DNA of 64,000 nt from Acidobacteriaceae bacterium KBS 146 (GCA_000688615.1 JHVA01000001.1:4509001-4573000), one strand, 5' to 3'; positions 53,407 to 63,815 are shown, counted from the stretch's first letter. Program-made: numbers and translations. Notes: generated by a model from the letters alone, not told the origin.

Positions 53407-54443
53407 TATGATTCTGTCCTCCTGAAGTCTCGTACGCCTCAACGTGACTACGATCGTTTACTGAGAACAAGGTCAAGCTTGGTTAGAGAACCATGCTCGA
53501 GTTCGATCTAAGATCGTGCTAATCGTACGAAGTTTTTCGAAGGCTTTCGGTGATGGCCCGCACAATAGATTTGTGAGTTGTACCCGCTATCAGTTCAAGC
53601 AATGCGGCCTCGGATTGAATTATCAAGAACTTTAAACACAGTTTTAGAAAACACAGTTTTAGAGAATGGGAGCAGATTGCAAGGCTTCATCCGTCGATCT
53701 TTGAGATATGGGAGATACAACTTAAACGCGAAGACTTACGTCTATAAAATACGTGGCAAAACTTTGCATATTAGGCGACCAGTTGATTGACGTTATGAAG
53801 TTCGCGGAGCGAAAGGCGTGGTCCGCACTTCTTGAGGATGCTGTTTATCCGGAACTTGCCGTAAGGCAGAAACCGTTGCTCTCGGCTGAGATGAACTTAC
53901 TTACCCATGCCAAGAGCTGCGAATCTTGTAGCCCTGCTGTCCATTTCTATTTTTTGCCTTAATCTAGTCTGAGGGATTCCAGTAGGCGATCCAAACTATG
54001 GCATGCAATGAAGGATGGAATAATTGTCGATCGTTATATCGACAAACTTGAGCACATAGGGACCGGGACTGGGATTTAGAGTTTTTATGGAAAGCCTGTC
54101 GCACTTGGAAGCGCTCGTTGCGAGGATATAAAGCATATCCGATCATGTATGGATTGTTCCGGCGGCAGCCTTCCGATATGTACTTCCCATCGGTGCACCC
54201 TGCCAGAATTTTCAATGGATGTGCTCAAACTGGACCTGAGCGCCGGTAAGAACTCATCGATTGGAGCGGACTTTAGCCGTAATTATGCCTGAGCCAACGG
54301 TTTGGCTGGTATCAGGCATCAGAGCTACTTGACTAGTAGCTCGTTGGTTCTCTTTCGGCGACGCCGATTCCCTAATTTTACCCATTCCAGGTATGTACAG
54401 TTTGCTCCTCCGCAAGGAGACTTCTGCCCCGAGGTTCAAGGTT
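53407..54443. other. about 1 kb without a supported gene
   Basis: A/T-richer than its surroundings by eye, with short frames on both strands that lack ribosome sites and family signal. A 15-base tandem duplication (AAACACAGTTTTAGA twice) lies near 53635-53665. It may hold degraded genes or the promoter of the Usp gene. Nothing is identifiable. Confidence 0.4.
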
Positions 54444-54704
54444 ATGAATGATTTACGGTGCCCCCACGTAGACGTGTTAGGAAACCGCCTGATTGAGGCT
54501 TATCGCAAGTTAAGTGATGCCGAAATCTTTGTTGACTCCATCTCGACCCAAGCCCAAGCTGAGATGGAAATGGTCGCAATTAAGCAGGAGATTGTAAGGC
54601 ACCGACAAGAGTGCTTTTTGTGTCAGGCAGCCCAGTGCCGACAGGAGGCCATCCGGGCTTTCGCGGTCGACGAACCGATATGGCGCGGAACGATGGCTAG
54701 TTAA
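54444..54704 (+). CDS. small hypothetical cysteine-containing protein
   Basis: 86 residues from ATG 54444 (CAAGG just upstream), or 103 from 54393. Mostly helical, with MNDLRCPHVDVLGNRLIEAY, a polar coil (TQAQAEMEMVAIKQEIVRHR) and a C-X2-C-X4-C set in ECFLCQAAQCRQEA that could bind metal. No family is recognised. Coding support is modest (good start, balanced composition). The following 420 bases (54705-55126) hold no supported gene. Confidence 0.4.
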   Translation: MNDLRCPHVDVLGNRLIEAYRKLSDAEIFVDSISTQAQAEMEMVAIKQEIVRHRQECFLCQAAQCRQEAIRAFAVDEPIWRGTMAS

Positions 54705-55126
54705 CGACTCCTCAGATAACAGATATGAGGTGCTCTAATTTGCAGGCACCTCTACTCCGCAATCTCGACACTGCGAATTCTGCAACTAAGATATGTCTTC
54801 CGTCCAATAAGGCCGCTGCAGAAGTAGCGGCTTTGGGCGGCATTCCACGCAATCTCATATTCGAACCATGCACCCCGCTGAAGAAAGCGCGGTGGAGATT
54901 GGTTCGTCAACTTGCCGAAGGAGGAAGTGAGACTCGAGGAGATGCCTTGAAGTCTTCCCCCTCGAAGAGATTGAAGGTTTCAAGTCGTAGCTGCAGGTTG
55001 CGAGCTCGCGAATGCGGTTGTTTTTGACAACGCAAAGTCTGTATTGGTATAGCCCGGATTGCGATATCAGGCGAAGCGGTTCGCCATGAAGCCTTCAAAC
55101 ACATCGTGTTACGATATGTATAAGAC

Positions 55127-55558
55127 ATGCGGGGGAAAAGTGCAGTTTCAGAGGCTCAGCTTCGTGGCCTTGCAGATTTTCGTGCGACACTTCGGGGATT
55201 CTTGCACTTCAGCGAAGCAGCGGCGGCACGTGTAGGGCTGACCTCACAACAACATCAACTTATGCTTCAGATTGCGGGAGCTCCTGAAGATGTTGTGATC
55301 ACCGTCGGTTATTTAGCAGAACGTCTAGCCTTAAGACACAATAGTGCCGTTGAACTCTGTAATCGATGCGAAGCGGCGGGATGGATCGCTCGGTATCGAT
55401 TTGCAGAGAACCGGCGCCTTGTGACCTTGCGTCTCACTTCCGCCGGGAAAGAGCTGTTGGATGAGCTTTCTATCGACCATTTTCGAGAGCTGAAACAGCT
55501 CGCACCTAAGTTGATCCGTGTCCTGAACGTGATTTCAAAACAGCAGGAGACGTCATGA
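55127..55558 (+). CDS. MarR-family transcriptional regulator
   Basis: 143-residue winged-helix dimer. A helical N-terminus (LADFRATLRGFLHFSEAAA) is followed by LTSQQHQLMLQIAG, the recognition helix region VGYLAERLALRHNSAVELCNRCEAAGWI and the wing RYRFAENRRLVTLRLTSAGKELL. The last helices make the dimer interface. It sits immediately before the CLC gene (one base between stop and the TTG start), so it probably regulates that operon. The ligand is unknown; one cysteine in ELCNRCEAAG could be redox-sensitive. Confidence 0.9.
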   Translation: MRGKSAVSEAQLRGLADFRATLRGFLHFSEAAAARVGLTSQQHQLMLQIAGAPEDVVITVGYLAERLALRHNSAVELCNRCEAAGWIARYRFAENRRLVTLRLTSAGKELLDELSIDHFRELKQLAPKLIRVLNVISKQQETS

Positions 55559-55559
55559 C

Positions 55560-56957
55560 TTGTCAGAAAGTAGACGCACGATGAATCTTCCGAGAAAGTT
55601 TTCGCAATATTCCCTATTGCGCCGTCACCTCCCCCTGGTCCATGAAGACCTCTCGACAACCTATGCACGAAATCTTCACAAATGGCTTCTGATAGCGCCA
55701 ATCATCGGAATACTTGCGGGGCTGGCCATTACCGGTATCGCCGAAGTGCTCTTACGAAAGATGTGGCCTCCGGTTTTGGCTTACTATCTACACCATCACT
55801 GGGCGATTATTCCGGGCCTGGTTGCTGGTTGCGCGCTGACCGGCTTGATCATGCAGTTTTTCACCCCCGATCCCAACCAGCATTCTACCGAGGAGATTAT
55901 TCAGTCCTATCACGAGCATGAAGGCTTCGTGGATATGCGCTCGTTTCCTCAGAAACTGCTAGCAGCCGTAACGACAGTAGGTTTGGGAGGGAGTGCTGCC
56001 CTGGAAGGGCCGAGCATCTATGGTGGAGCTGCCATAGGATCATGGCTATGGAGACGACTTAGCCGAATTCCTCGCTTCCGTCTCGATAAGCGTGATCGAC
56101 GCATTATGCTGATTTGCGGCGCGGCGGCGGGAATGTCAGCAGTCTTCCGTGCTCCTCTTACAGGTATCGTCTTTGCGCTGGAAATGCCGTACAAGGACGA
56201 TCTGGCTCACGAGGCACTTCTTCCATCCCTGATTGCTTCGGTTGTCTCCTACATGACGCTGGGAGTTTTCTTTGGGAGCGAGCCGCTCTTCAATTTTTCC
56301 AGTGCTGCGGTCTACACGATGAAGGATCTCGGATGGTCCGCACTTCTTGGACTATTGATCGGTGTCATCGCGATGGTGTTCGTCATCACCTTTCGCAGGT
56401 TGCGCCGATTTGTGGTTCAGTGGGATTTCCCCCATTGGTTGAAGCTCACTCTAGGTGGTCTGCTCACCGCGCTCTGCGGTCTTGCCTTCCTGTGGATTTA
56501 TCCCGGAACGCTTGTTCCTCTCGGGCCGAACTACGAAGCCGTGCGAGACGTTCTTGTATTTGGGCACACTTCGAGGGAACTAATTTGCTTCGGAATCCTT
56601 AAGCTTGCCGCTACCGCGTTTACGTTGGGAGCCGGCGGCGTCAGTGCGATGTTCGTTCCTCTCTTTCTTTCGGGAGGAAGTTTTGGCATCGCTTTTGCTC
56701 AATCGATCGTTCACAGCCCAGCGGTAGGTTTATACGCTGCGGTGGGAATGGCATCTTTCATCGCTGCTGCGTATAAGACTCCACTGGCTGCAGTAGTATT
56801 CGTTGCAGAAGCGACTGGTGGCCACGGTTTTATTATCCCGGCTCTGGTCGGAGCGGCAGTGGCATATGCGATCTCAGGAGATGCTTCAGTCTCTGGGGAC
56901 CAGCGCCTTCATGGCGTACGTCCGACAGTGACGGAAGAGGTTCATTTACACAGCTAA
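55560..56957 (+). CDS. CLC-family chloride channel/transporter
   Basis: 465 residues with about ten to twelve membrane segments. It moves chloride or another anion, possibly with proton exchange. The selectivity blocks are recognisable: GGSAALEGPSIYGGAAIGS contains the gating glutamate (G-x-EGP position), and GAGGVSAMFVPLFLSGGSFG the GxFxP-like block. The proton glutamate of CLC-ec1 exchangers cannot be placed with confidence. There are no C-terminal CBS domains. A TTG start at 55560 has AGGAG 10 bases upstream inside the end of the MarR gene. ATG 55581 is the alternative. Confidence 0.88.
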   Translation: MSESRRTMNLPRKFSQYSLLRRHLPLVHEDLSTTYARNLHKWLLIAPIIGILAGLAITGIAEVLLRKMWPPVLAYYLHHHWAIIPGLVAGCALTGLIMQFFTPDPNQHSTEEIIQSYHEHEGFVDMRSFPQKLLAAVTTVGLGGSAALEGPSIYGGAAIGSWLWRRLSRIPRFRLDKRDRRIMLICGAAAGMSAVFRAPLTGIVFALEMPYKDDLAHEALLPSLIASVVSYMTLGVFFGSEPLFNFSSAAVYTMKDLGWSALLGLLIGVIAMVFVITFRRLRRFVVQWDFPHWLKLTLGGLLTALCGLAFLWIYPGTLVPLGPNYEAVRDVLVFGHTSRELICFGILKLAATAFTLGAGGVSAMFVPLFLSGGSFGIAFAQSIVHSPAVGLYAAVGMASFIAAAYKTPLAAVVFVAEATGGHGFIIPALVGAAVAYAISGDASVSGDQRLHGVRPTVTEEVHLHS

Positions 56958-57018
56958 GAAGCTTAGCAACTTCATTATTTGTGATGTCCATTTTTGGACG
57001 CGCTTCCATGATTCGCCC

Positions 57019-57050
57019 AGCGCCTATCCAGCAAGTGTTGGATGGGCGCT
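57019..57050 (+). terminator. terminator hairpin downstream of the CLC gene
   Basis: A 12-base stem AGCGCCTATCCA/TGGATGGGCGCT (one wobble pair) with an 8-base loop, followed by CTTT. Confidence 0.7.
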
Positions 57051-57165
57051 CTTTACGTGAATCTCCCCGATTCAAACGTTCACGATGAAAGATTCCATCC
57101 AGCCTGTCTTTTGATCTCGCATTAATGGAATACGTGGACAGACCAATTTGTCTTTTTCATTGGTG

Positions 57166-57193
57166 TTGACAGTGTAGAAGAGGGGCTGATACC
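57166..57193 (+). promoter_or_regulatory. possible promoter of the TonB-dependent receptor gene
   Basis: TTGACA (57166-57171), a 16-base spacer and GATACC. The -35 is perfect, the -10 weak, which may mean activator dependence. Prediction by eye. Confidence 0.35.
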
Positions 57194-57268
57194 TTCCGTT
57201 CGCAGTTCAAACTATAGTTTTCGCCGGGAGGCAGTCAGTATGCCTCTCTTTCACGGGAGGACATACGT

Positions 57269-60200
57269 ATGCTTCGAAGAATTGGTTTTATTGGGATATT
57301 CCTTTGTCTGGTTGCGGTTTCGCGGCCTTCTTTCGCGCAGGCCGTAAACGCTACATTGTTAGGAACGGTAACCGATTCAACAGGAGCCTCGGTCGCGAAT
57401 GCCAAAGTTACGGCTACGGCGGCGGCGACCTCTACTTCCTATGAATCGGTTACAAACGAGGCGGGAAACTTCACGATCCCCAACCTGCCTCCGGGCACTT
57501 ATTCGGTTTCCGTAACCGCATCCGGCTTCAAAAAAGAAACCCATCAAAACATCAATATTCTTGTCAATTCTTCGACTCGTGTGGACTTCGCGATTGCGCC
57601 CGGCAGTGTTACCGACGAAGTCATGGTGACGACCGCTCCTCCGTTATTGCAAACGGATCGGGCGGATATTAGTACTAAGCTCGAAACCCATCAGCTTGAA
57701 AATCTTCCAATGTCAACGAATCGGAACTTTCAGTCGCTGTTGAATCTTGTGCCGGGATCGACGCCTGCGACCTTTGAACACTCGCAGTTCTTTAACGCGC
57801 AGGGCTCGCTTCAAACCCGCGTGAACGGAATTCCCCGCATGGGCAATCTGTACCAGATTGAAGGTATCGACGACGATGAGCGTACGGGGCTGCTGCAGAT
57901 CATCATTCCCCCGGCGGATGCGATTCAGTCGGTCGATATTACAACCAATAACTTCGACGCAGAGCTGGGTCGTGCGATTGGCGCCGTTACGAATGTTGTT
58001 CTGAAATCGGGAACCAACAAATTTCATGGTTCCGTCTTCGAGTACATCCAGAACAATGCGGTCAACGCGCGGAGCTACTTTGCACCTCCTCTGGGACACC
58101 TTTCGTACAACAATTATGGCGGATCGATCGGCGGTCCGATTTTCAAGGACAAGCTGTTCTTCTTTGGCGACTACCAGGGAAGCTCTGATCACGAGACAGT
58201 TGGCGGCACGTTCACGATTCCAGACGCCCGATACTTTACGGCGAATGCACAAGGAAACATTGATCTGAGTTCTACACTCGAAGCCTCAGGACGGGGCAAG
58301 ATCTTCGACCCTGCGACGGGAGACGGACGAGCACGCAGTTCGAGTGATCCTACGGCCAGTCCACGGACTCCATTTGTAAACAACCAGATTCCGATAAGCC
58401 GCGTAAACCCGGTCTCGTTGGATATTTTGAAGAGATTGAATGCCGCGGCTGCGCAATATGGCACGCTGACGCCTACCGCTTCACTGTTGACCCCCGCGAA
58501 CAACTACAAGACGATTTTGCCATTCACCAAAGGAACGAACAGTTGGGACACAAAGATCGATTACACGATGAATGAACGGAATCACCTCAGCGGCCGATTC
58601 AGCTGGCAAAGGGTAAATACGTTCCAGGCACCGACCTTCGGGGCGTTTCTTGGCGGCCCATTCGGAGGTGGCTTCCAAGGTGTCGGTACACAGACCTCGT
58701 ACAGCACCGGCGTGAACTATGATCATGTCTTCTCATCGACCTTGTTTACTGAGGCCCGGGTTGGCGTTGCTCACCTACGTAACAATGCGCAGCCGAGTAA
58801 CTATGGTTCGAACGACGCCGACGCGCTGGGAATTCCGGGTGTCAACATCAATCAGTTCTCAAGCGGTCAGGTGGGAATCTTCCTGACGGGCTTCGGCCAG
58901 TCTGGAGCAGATAACCCGCTGATCGGATACTCCGCTTCTGTACCTTGGATTCGCGGTGAATCGAACATCGACTTTGTAAACAATTGGACGAAGATCATTC
59001 GCAATCACACGATCAAGTTTGGAGGAGACCTTCGCAGAGTTCGTGACGATCTGCTGCAGGACCAGACGTTCAGTCCTCGCGGCATCTTCCGGTTTGCCGA
59101 TCAGCAGACATCGGATGCGTCGAGCCCAGGAACGAATCTGGGAAATAACATCGCAAGTTTCCTTCTCGATCAGCCAAGTCAGGTAGGCCGAGATGTTAAC
59201 ACGTTCTTTCCGGCATATCGCCAGTGGTGGTTCTTCGCCTTCGTCAGCGATAAGTGGCAGGTGACACCGAAGTTGACGCTGGATCTGGGAGTTCGTTGGG
59301 AGTTTTATCCTCCAGCGACGCCGAAGATCGCCAGTGGATTCACGAACTACGACCCGGTCAATAACAATCTTGTGATTGCCGGGATTGGCAAAAATCCCTC
59401 GAACCTGGGAATGCAGACCCGGTATCGCTATTGGGCGCCGCGTACGGGCTTCGCATACCGCGCTACGGATGACACAGTGATTCGCGGCGGTTTTGGCGTG
59501 AGTTACATGCCGTATGCGGACAATAACTATGCCTACAACTATCCCGTGCGCTCGAACAACGCGTACAACCCGGTGGGAGCGAGCCCTTATACACCGGCAG
59601 TGTTGACAAACGGCAATACAGCGACGTTCCAGGCTGGGTTCCCGGCGCCAGTTCCGGTTCCGATTCCTGCGAATGGCATCATCCCCGTGACGACCGCAAC
59701 GCTTGTAGCTCAGAATATGTTTTATGTTCCGCTGGATTACAAAAACCCCTACGTGGCATCGTGGAACCTTGCGATTCAACAGGCACTCCCTTATGACATG
59801 TCGATGCAGATTGCATACGTCGGCAATCACGGTACCGGCGTACCTTCCAATATCGACATCAACAATCCCTCGGATATCTATGGCGGAGGTAATGCTTCGA
59901 AGCCGGAATACAACTGCGTAGGATGTCCTTCTACAGTTCATCGCACAGCTACAACGTCGAAGATCTTCCAGGGATTTTCTTCAAACTTCCAGTCGTTGCA
60001 GTTGCAGCTGACCAAGCGATTTGCCCAGGGGCTAGGGTTTACCTCAGCGTTTACGTGGGGTAAGGGCCTCGGGTATGTGACGGGCGATGACGGCAACGTT
60101 ATCTTCCTGACGACTGCCAACCTTCGCAGGAACTATGCACCGAACGATTTCGACCGCAAGCTGAATTTCGAGCAGAGCTTTGTCTACGAGCTTCCGGCTG

Positions 60201-60763
60201 GGCGTGGGCATCGATATCTCAATTCAGGGGTGGGTGCCTATGTGCTGGGCGGTTGGAAACTCGCGGGAACCATCTCGGCGGTCTCCGGTTTGCCGTTCTC
60301 GGTGTACGCCAACGGCGGTACCTTGAACACTCCGGGAACAGCGCAGTTGGCGAACCTGAGCGGCGTCTATAAGGTGCTGGGTGGGATTGGGCCAAATAGC
60401 CCTTGGCTTGATGTGTCGGCATTCTCGCAGCCAGGAGGGTGTCCGGCGGGTTGCAATGCCTCGAACGTCCAGTTGGGCAATACGGGAAGAAATCAATTCC
60501 GTGGACCAGGCTTTATCCAGGACAACTTATCTCTCTCCAAGAGCTTTCCACTCTGGCATGACAAGGCTGCTCTTGAGACGAAACTCGATGCGTTCCAGCT
60601 GAGCAATACGCCTCAGTTCGCAGTTCCGAACTCTGGTAGCGGTAACCTGTTTACATCGGGAAGCTTTGGACGCATCACAAACACTCTGGGCAGTGGACAG
60701 GGAAGCGTAAATGGCGTGGGCGGAGGACGAAGCCTGCAGGCTTCTGCGAGAATAACGTTCTAG
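57269..60763 (+). CDS. Oar-like TonB-dependent receptor with N-terminal carboxypeptidase-regulatory domain
   Basis: 1164-residue outer-membrane transporter. A signal peptide ends at PSFAQ. A carboxypeptidase-regulatory-like domain follows (LLGTVTDSTGASVANAKVTA, NLPPGTYSVSVTASGFK). The plug region then shows TKLETHQLENLPMSTNRNFQ, TRVNGIPRMGNLYQIEGIDD, SVDITTNNFDAELGRAIGAV and VVLKSGTNKFHGSVFEY. A long 22-strand type barrel rich in Tyr/Asn/Gly follows, ending in a C-terminal aromatic-ended strand (LQASARITF). This CarboxypepD_reg-TonB type is expanded in Acidobacteria and takes up oligosaccharides or peptides. GGGAGG precedes ATG 57269. The isomerase-like gene follows by about 100 bases on the same strand. 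Confidence 0.93.
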   Translation: MLRRIGFIGIFLCLVAVSRPSFAQAVNATLLGTVTDSTGASVANAKVTATAAATSTSYESVTNEAGNFTIPNLPPGTYSVSVTASGFKKETHQNINILVNSSTRVDFAIAPGSVTDEVMVTTAPPLLQTDRADISTKLETHQLENLPMSTNRNFQSLLNLVPGSTPATFEHSQFFNAQGSLQTRVNGIPRMGNLYQIEGIDDDERTGLLQIIIPPADAIQSVDITTNNFDAELGRAIGAVTNVVLKSGTNKFHGSVFEYIQNNAVNARSYFAPPLGHLSYNNYGGSIGGPIFKDKLFFFGDYQGSSDHETVGGTFTIPDARYFTANAQGNIDLSSTLEASGRGKIFDPATGDGRARSSSDPTASPRTPFVNNQIPISRVNPVSLDILKRLNAAAAQYGTLTPTASLLTPANNYKTILPFTKGTNSWDTKIDYTMNERNHLSGRFSWQRVNTFQAPTFGAFLGGPFGGGFQGVGTQTSYSTGVNYDHVFSSTLFTEARVGVAHLRNNAQPSNYGSNDADALGIPGVNINQFSSGQVGIFLTGFGQSGADNPLIGYSASVPWIRGESNIDFVNNWTKIIRNHTIKFGGDLRRVRDDLLQDQTFSPRGIFRFADQQTSDASSPGTNLGNNIASFLLDQPSQVGRDVNTFFPAYRQWWFFAFVSDKWQVTPKLTLDLGVRWEFYPPATPKIASGFTNYDPVNNNLVIAGIGKNPSNLGMQTRYRYWAPRTGFAYRATDDTVIRGGFGVSYMPYADNNYAYNYPVRSNNAYNPVGASPYTPAVLTNGNTATFQAGFPAPVPVPIPANGIIPVTTATLVAQNMFYVPLDYKNPYVASWNLAIQQALPYDMSMQIAYVGNHGTGVPSNIDINNPSDIYGGGNASKPEYNCVGCPSTVHRTATTSKIFQGFSSNFQSLQLQLTKRFAQGLGFTSAFTWGKGLGYVTGDDGNVIFLTTANLRRNYAPNDFDRKLNFEQSFVYELPAGRGHRYLNSGVGAYVLGGWKLAGTISAVSGLPFSVYANGGTLNTPGTAQLANLSGVYKVLGGIGPNSPWLDVSAFSQPGGCPAGCNASNVQLGNTGRNQFRGPGFIQDNLSLSKSFPLWHDKAALETKLDAFQLSNTPQFAVPNSGSGNLFTSGSFGRITNTLGSGQGSVNGVGGGRSLQASARITF

Positions 60764-60865
60764 AACTCGATCATGGTTTTTCGAAGACCAGAACCCGGAC
60801 GGACCGGCTTTGTCGAAAGGCAGAGCCGGTCCTTTGATTTAAAACCAGAAGAAAGAGGAGTGAAG

Positions 60866-61828
60866 ATGAACGGGATTTCGCGAAGAGGGTTTTTGCAGGG
60901 TGCGGCTGTGATGGGAGCTGTGGGGATCGCGGGCCGCAATGCGTTCGGGTTTGCAGGGGCGCATCCCTTCAAGATCGGCGTTATTACAGATGAGATCACG
61001 CAAGACTTTGACCACGCCTGCGCCGTTGCCGCTAAGGAATTCGGGATGCAATGGGTGGAACTGCGGGCGATGTGGAAGAAAAGTCTGATGAACCTCTCGG
61101 ATACAGAACTGGCAGACGTGGAAAGGATCTTGTCCAAGTACAGTCTGCAGGTGACAGATATAGCGAGCCCACTTTTCAAGGCACACTGGCCCGGCGCACC
61201 GCGGTCCACCGAAGGGCCAAAGACCTCAGACACCGGAGATGTGCTCAAGCAGCAGGACGAGGTCCTGGAAAAAAGCATTGCTCTCGCTAAGCGATTCAAA
61301 ACCAATAAGGTCAGGTGCTTCGACTTCTGGAGAATTGAAAACGTCGGCCCATATCGTCAAGCCATTGACCACAAGCTGGCAGAGGCTGCAGATCAGTGCG
61401 GCCGGCAGGGAATTCTGTTGGTTCTGGAGAACGAGCCCGCATGCAATACCGCTACCGGGCGGGAATCGGTGCGGTTGCTCAATGCGGTGAAGTCATCGCA
61501 TTTGGCCCTCAACTGGGATCCGGGAAATGCAGTCATGCGGGGGGAGTTCGATGCTTATCCAAATGCATGGAACATGTTGCCGAAGGATCGTATCCATCAC
61601 TGCCATGTAAAAAATGCGGTTAAAGGGCCAGAAGGCAAGATTGTCTGGTCCCCTACAGGGACGGGGATCATCGATTGGACGGGACAATTTCGTGACCTTG
61701 CAAAGGCGGGCTATCGCGATGCAGTGAGCCTCGAGACGCACTGGCATGGGGGCGCGACGCCGGAAGAATCGACCCGCGTAAGTTGGAGCGGAATGAAGAA
61801 AGCGCTTCAAGACTCTGGCAATTTGTAA
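60866..61828 (+). CDS. Tat-exported sugar phosphate isomerase/epimerase-like TIM-barrel protein
   Basis: 320 residues from MNGISRRGFLQGAAVMGAVG, a Tat leader (Ser-Arg-Arg-Gly-Phe-Leu). The xylose-isomerase-like barrel (AP_endonuc_2) shows KIGVITDEITQDFDHACAVA, WVELRAMW, LVLENEP (metal Glu), ALNWDPGNAV (Asp), HHCHVKNAV (His) and SLETHWHG (Glu). Metal-binding Glu, Asp, His and Glu of the family are all in place. The substrate is unknown; relatives act on keto-sugars or inositols, and an extracytoplasmic location is common in Acidobacteria and Planctomycetes. The open frame starts at 60773, but GAGGAG before 60866 and the Tat motif fix the start. Confidence 0.87.
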   Translation: MNGISRRGFLQGAAVMGAVGIAGRNAFGFAGAHPFKIGVITDEITQDFDHACAVAAKEFGMQWVELRAMWKKSLMNLSDTELADVERILSKYSLQVTDIASPLFKAHWPGAPRSTEGPKTSDTGDVLKQQDEVLEKSIALAKRFKTNKVRCFDFWRIENVGPYRQAIDHKLAEAADQCGRQGILLVLENEPACNTATGRESVRLLNAVKSSHLALNWDPGNAVMRGEFDAYPNAWNMLPKDRIHHCHVKNAVKGPEGKIVWSPTGTGIIDWTGQFRDLAKAGYRDAVSLETHWHGGATPEESTRVSWSGMKKALQDSGNL

Positions 61829-61933
61829 AGTTTAGATCCGGTTTTTTGGGGGCTTTTTTCGCTAAACAGCCACTTCCGATAGACTTTAGGTCGAGAGTTT
61901 GAATTTGGAATCTCTCGACATAGGAGGTGGCTG

Positions 61934-62446
61934 ATGGCTTCCACAGAACGCGCAGTTCTTGCTGGTGGGTGTTTTTGGGGGATGCAGGAGTTACTGCGGG
62001 ATCGTCCAGGCGTCATCTCGACACGCGTGGGGTATACCGGTGGCGATGTGGCCAATGCGACCTATCGGAACCATGGCACTCACGCCGAAGCAATCGAGAT
62101 CCTCTTCGATCCTGAGGTGATTCGCTTCCGGCAGATCCTGGAGTTTTTCTTTCAGATACACGATCCAACTACCCGAAATCGGCAAGGCAACGATATCGGT
62201 ACGAGCTACCGTTCCGCAATTTTCTATACGACCCCAGCTCAAAAAGAGGTCGCCGAAACTACGATCGAAGATGTCAATGGATCCGGAATCTGGCCCGGGC
62301 CGGTGGTTACCGAAGTCGTACCCGCAGGACCTTTCTGGGAAGCGGAACCTGAGCACCAGGACTATCTCCAGCGCATTCCCCATGGATATACCTGCCACTT
62401 CATTCGACCTGACTGGAAGCTGCCGGTCAGGGCCGAAGTAAGTTAG
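61934..62446 (+). CDS. msrA: peptide methionine sulfoxide reductase MsrA
   Basis: Reduces methionine-S-sulfoxide in proteins. 170 residues with the active-site GCFWG (Cys13), [20 protein letters not shown], and [19 protein letters not shown], then PEHQDYLQ. No signal peptide, so it is cytoplasmic. The resolving cysteine usually near the C-terminus is represented only by the Cys of [15 protein letters not shown] lies just before ATG 61934. It has its own short promoter region and is unrelated to the flanking sugar genes. Confidence 0.95.
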   Translation: MASTERAVLAGGCFWGMQELLRDRPGVISTRVGYTGGDVANATYRNHGTHAEAIEILFDPEVIRFRQILEFFFQIHDPTTRNRQGNDIGTSYRSAIFYTTPAQKEVAETTIEDVNGSGIWPGPVVTEVVPAGPFWEAEPEHQDYLQRIPHGYTCHFIRPDWKLPVRAEVS

Positions 62447-62537
62447 CCCATCCTGCGACGGTGGCCAGGAATCGACCTGTCTGCCGAATGGCTGGCCCGG
62501 TCTGGAGTGGTGGCTTATATTATGATCATCGAAATTA

Positions 62538-63815
62538 ATGAAGACCTCTCCCGGCAAACGTGAAACGAATGCGTCGGTTTCCATGCAGCAATATGGGATA
62601 CGGCGGATCGATCTCTCCTCAGCTCAATTAGCGTCGAGCGAGATGGCTCGCGATATAAATCGCGACATCGTGCTGGAGTTCATTCGTTTTCGGCAGCCGG
62701 TATCCCGAGTGGATCTTTCGCGGCTCTCCGGGTTGCAGCCGAGTACCATCTCGGCCATCGTGGAAGACCTGATCGACGAAGGATGGATTAAGGAGGGAGC
62801 GATCGTCCGGGGTGGCCGCGGCCGGCCCTCGACCATGCTCTCTGTCAACGAAGATCTTGTTACGCTTGCCCTGGATATTCGGCCGAATCAGGCCATCGTT
62901 GCGGTGGTCGATCTAAGTGGTCGATTCTTGTCGCACGAAACCATTCCGACCGCGACAGCTCCCGATGCCGCAGTGGCTAAGCTTGTCCGGAAGATGAACG
63001 TTCTGCGGAGCCAGCACAAAGAGAAAACCTTTGAGGGCATAGGCGTCAGTGTTCCAGGACGGGTTGACCCGATCACACATCGCCTACTGATGGCTCCCAA
63101 CCTCAAATGGGACGGATTCGATATCAAATCTGCTCTTGAGAAAGAGATGGATCTGCAGGTCGAAATCGATAACGATGCGAATGCCTGCCTCCTCTCCGAG
63201 CTCTGGTTTGGGCGGTTGGAAGGGGTTCGAAACGCGGTATTGATCGCGGTCTCTGAAGGGCTAGGCACAGCGATTCTGGCCGGGGGGCAGCTTCATTCCG
63301 GCTTCAACGGTCTGGCTGGCGAATTTGGGCATATTCCGATTGATCCGCGAGGACCGTTGTGTGGATGCGGTCAGCGTGGCTGCTGGGAGATGTTTGCCTC
63401 GTCGCGGGCTGCTCTCAAGACGTATCGAAAGATCTCCGGCAATTTGCAGGTGAAAGATGTGCAAAGCCTATTGAAGCTTGCCCAGGATAAAGATCCTGCT
63501 GCCTTGAAGGCGATAAAAGCTCAGGCCACAGCACTGGGAAGAGGATTGCGGCTTGTTACTGCCGCCTTATCTCCCGAGCGAATCCTGATTACCGGGGAGA
63601 TCACTTCGTGCTGGGATACTGTAAGTCCTATTGTCCAGGCAGAACTTCAGGCTGGAATGCTGGCCGGCTCCGCTCCTCAGCTGACAACAGCTGGCGACGG
63701 GTATCTGGCTCGATTGAGCGGAAGTGCCGCGCTGCTAATGCAGAGGCATTCTCGTTATCATCGGTCGACCCATGTCTCACGTACGACCAAACGCGAGCGA
63801 CGATCCAAAGCCTGA
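62538..63815 (+). CDS. ROK-family (NagC/XylR-type) transcriptional regulator
   Basis: 425 residues. An N-terminal winged helix-turn-helix (INRDIVLEFIRFRQPVSRVD, SRLSGLQPSTISAIVEDLID) precedes the ROK sugar-kinase-like domain: LALDIRPNQAIVAVVDLSG, GVSVPGRVD, NDANACLLSELWFG, GEFGHIPIDPRGPLCGCGQRGCWEMF. The GHI-PID and CGCGQRGCWE zinc site are intact. XylR/NagC relatives repress sugar genes until the sugar binds. It precedes a xylulokinase-type gene by 117 bases, so pentose control is likely. The start at 62538 has no strong ribosome site. Confidence 0.9.
   Translation: MKTSPGKRETNASVSMQQYGIRRIDLSSAQLASSEMARDINRDIVLEFIRFRQPVSRVDLSRLSGLQPSTISAIVEDLIDEGWIKEGAIVRGGRGRPSTMLSVNEDLVTLALDIRPNQAIVAVVDLSGRFLSHETIPTATAPDAAVAKLVRKMNVLRSQHKEKTFEGIGVSVPGRVDPITHRLLMAPNLKWDGFDIKSALEKEMDLQVEIDNDANACLLSELWFGRLEGVRNAVLIAVSEGLGTAILAGGQLHSGFNGLAGEFGHIPIDPRGPLCGCGQRGCWEMFASSRAALKTYRKISGNLQVKDVQSLLKLAQDKDPAALKAIKAQATALGRGLRLVTAALSPERILITGEITSCWDTVSPIVQAELQAGMLAGSAPQLTTAGDGYLARLSGSAALLMQRHSRYHRSTHVSRTTKRERRSKA

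Noticed and set aside
53578-53962. Two short plus-strand frames in the gene-poor stretch
   Set aside because: They lack ribosome sites, contain a chance tandem duplication and show no family match.
54725-55027. 100-codon plus-strand frame before the MarR gene
   Set aside because: Poor start context and low-information, Arg/Ser/Cys-rich composition; not supported as coding.
58859-59941. Long minus-strand frame of 360 codons opposite the TonB receptor
   Set aside because: Antisense shadow of the receptor, Arg/Ile/Val-rich with no domain.
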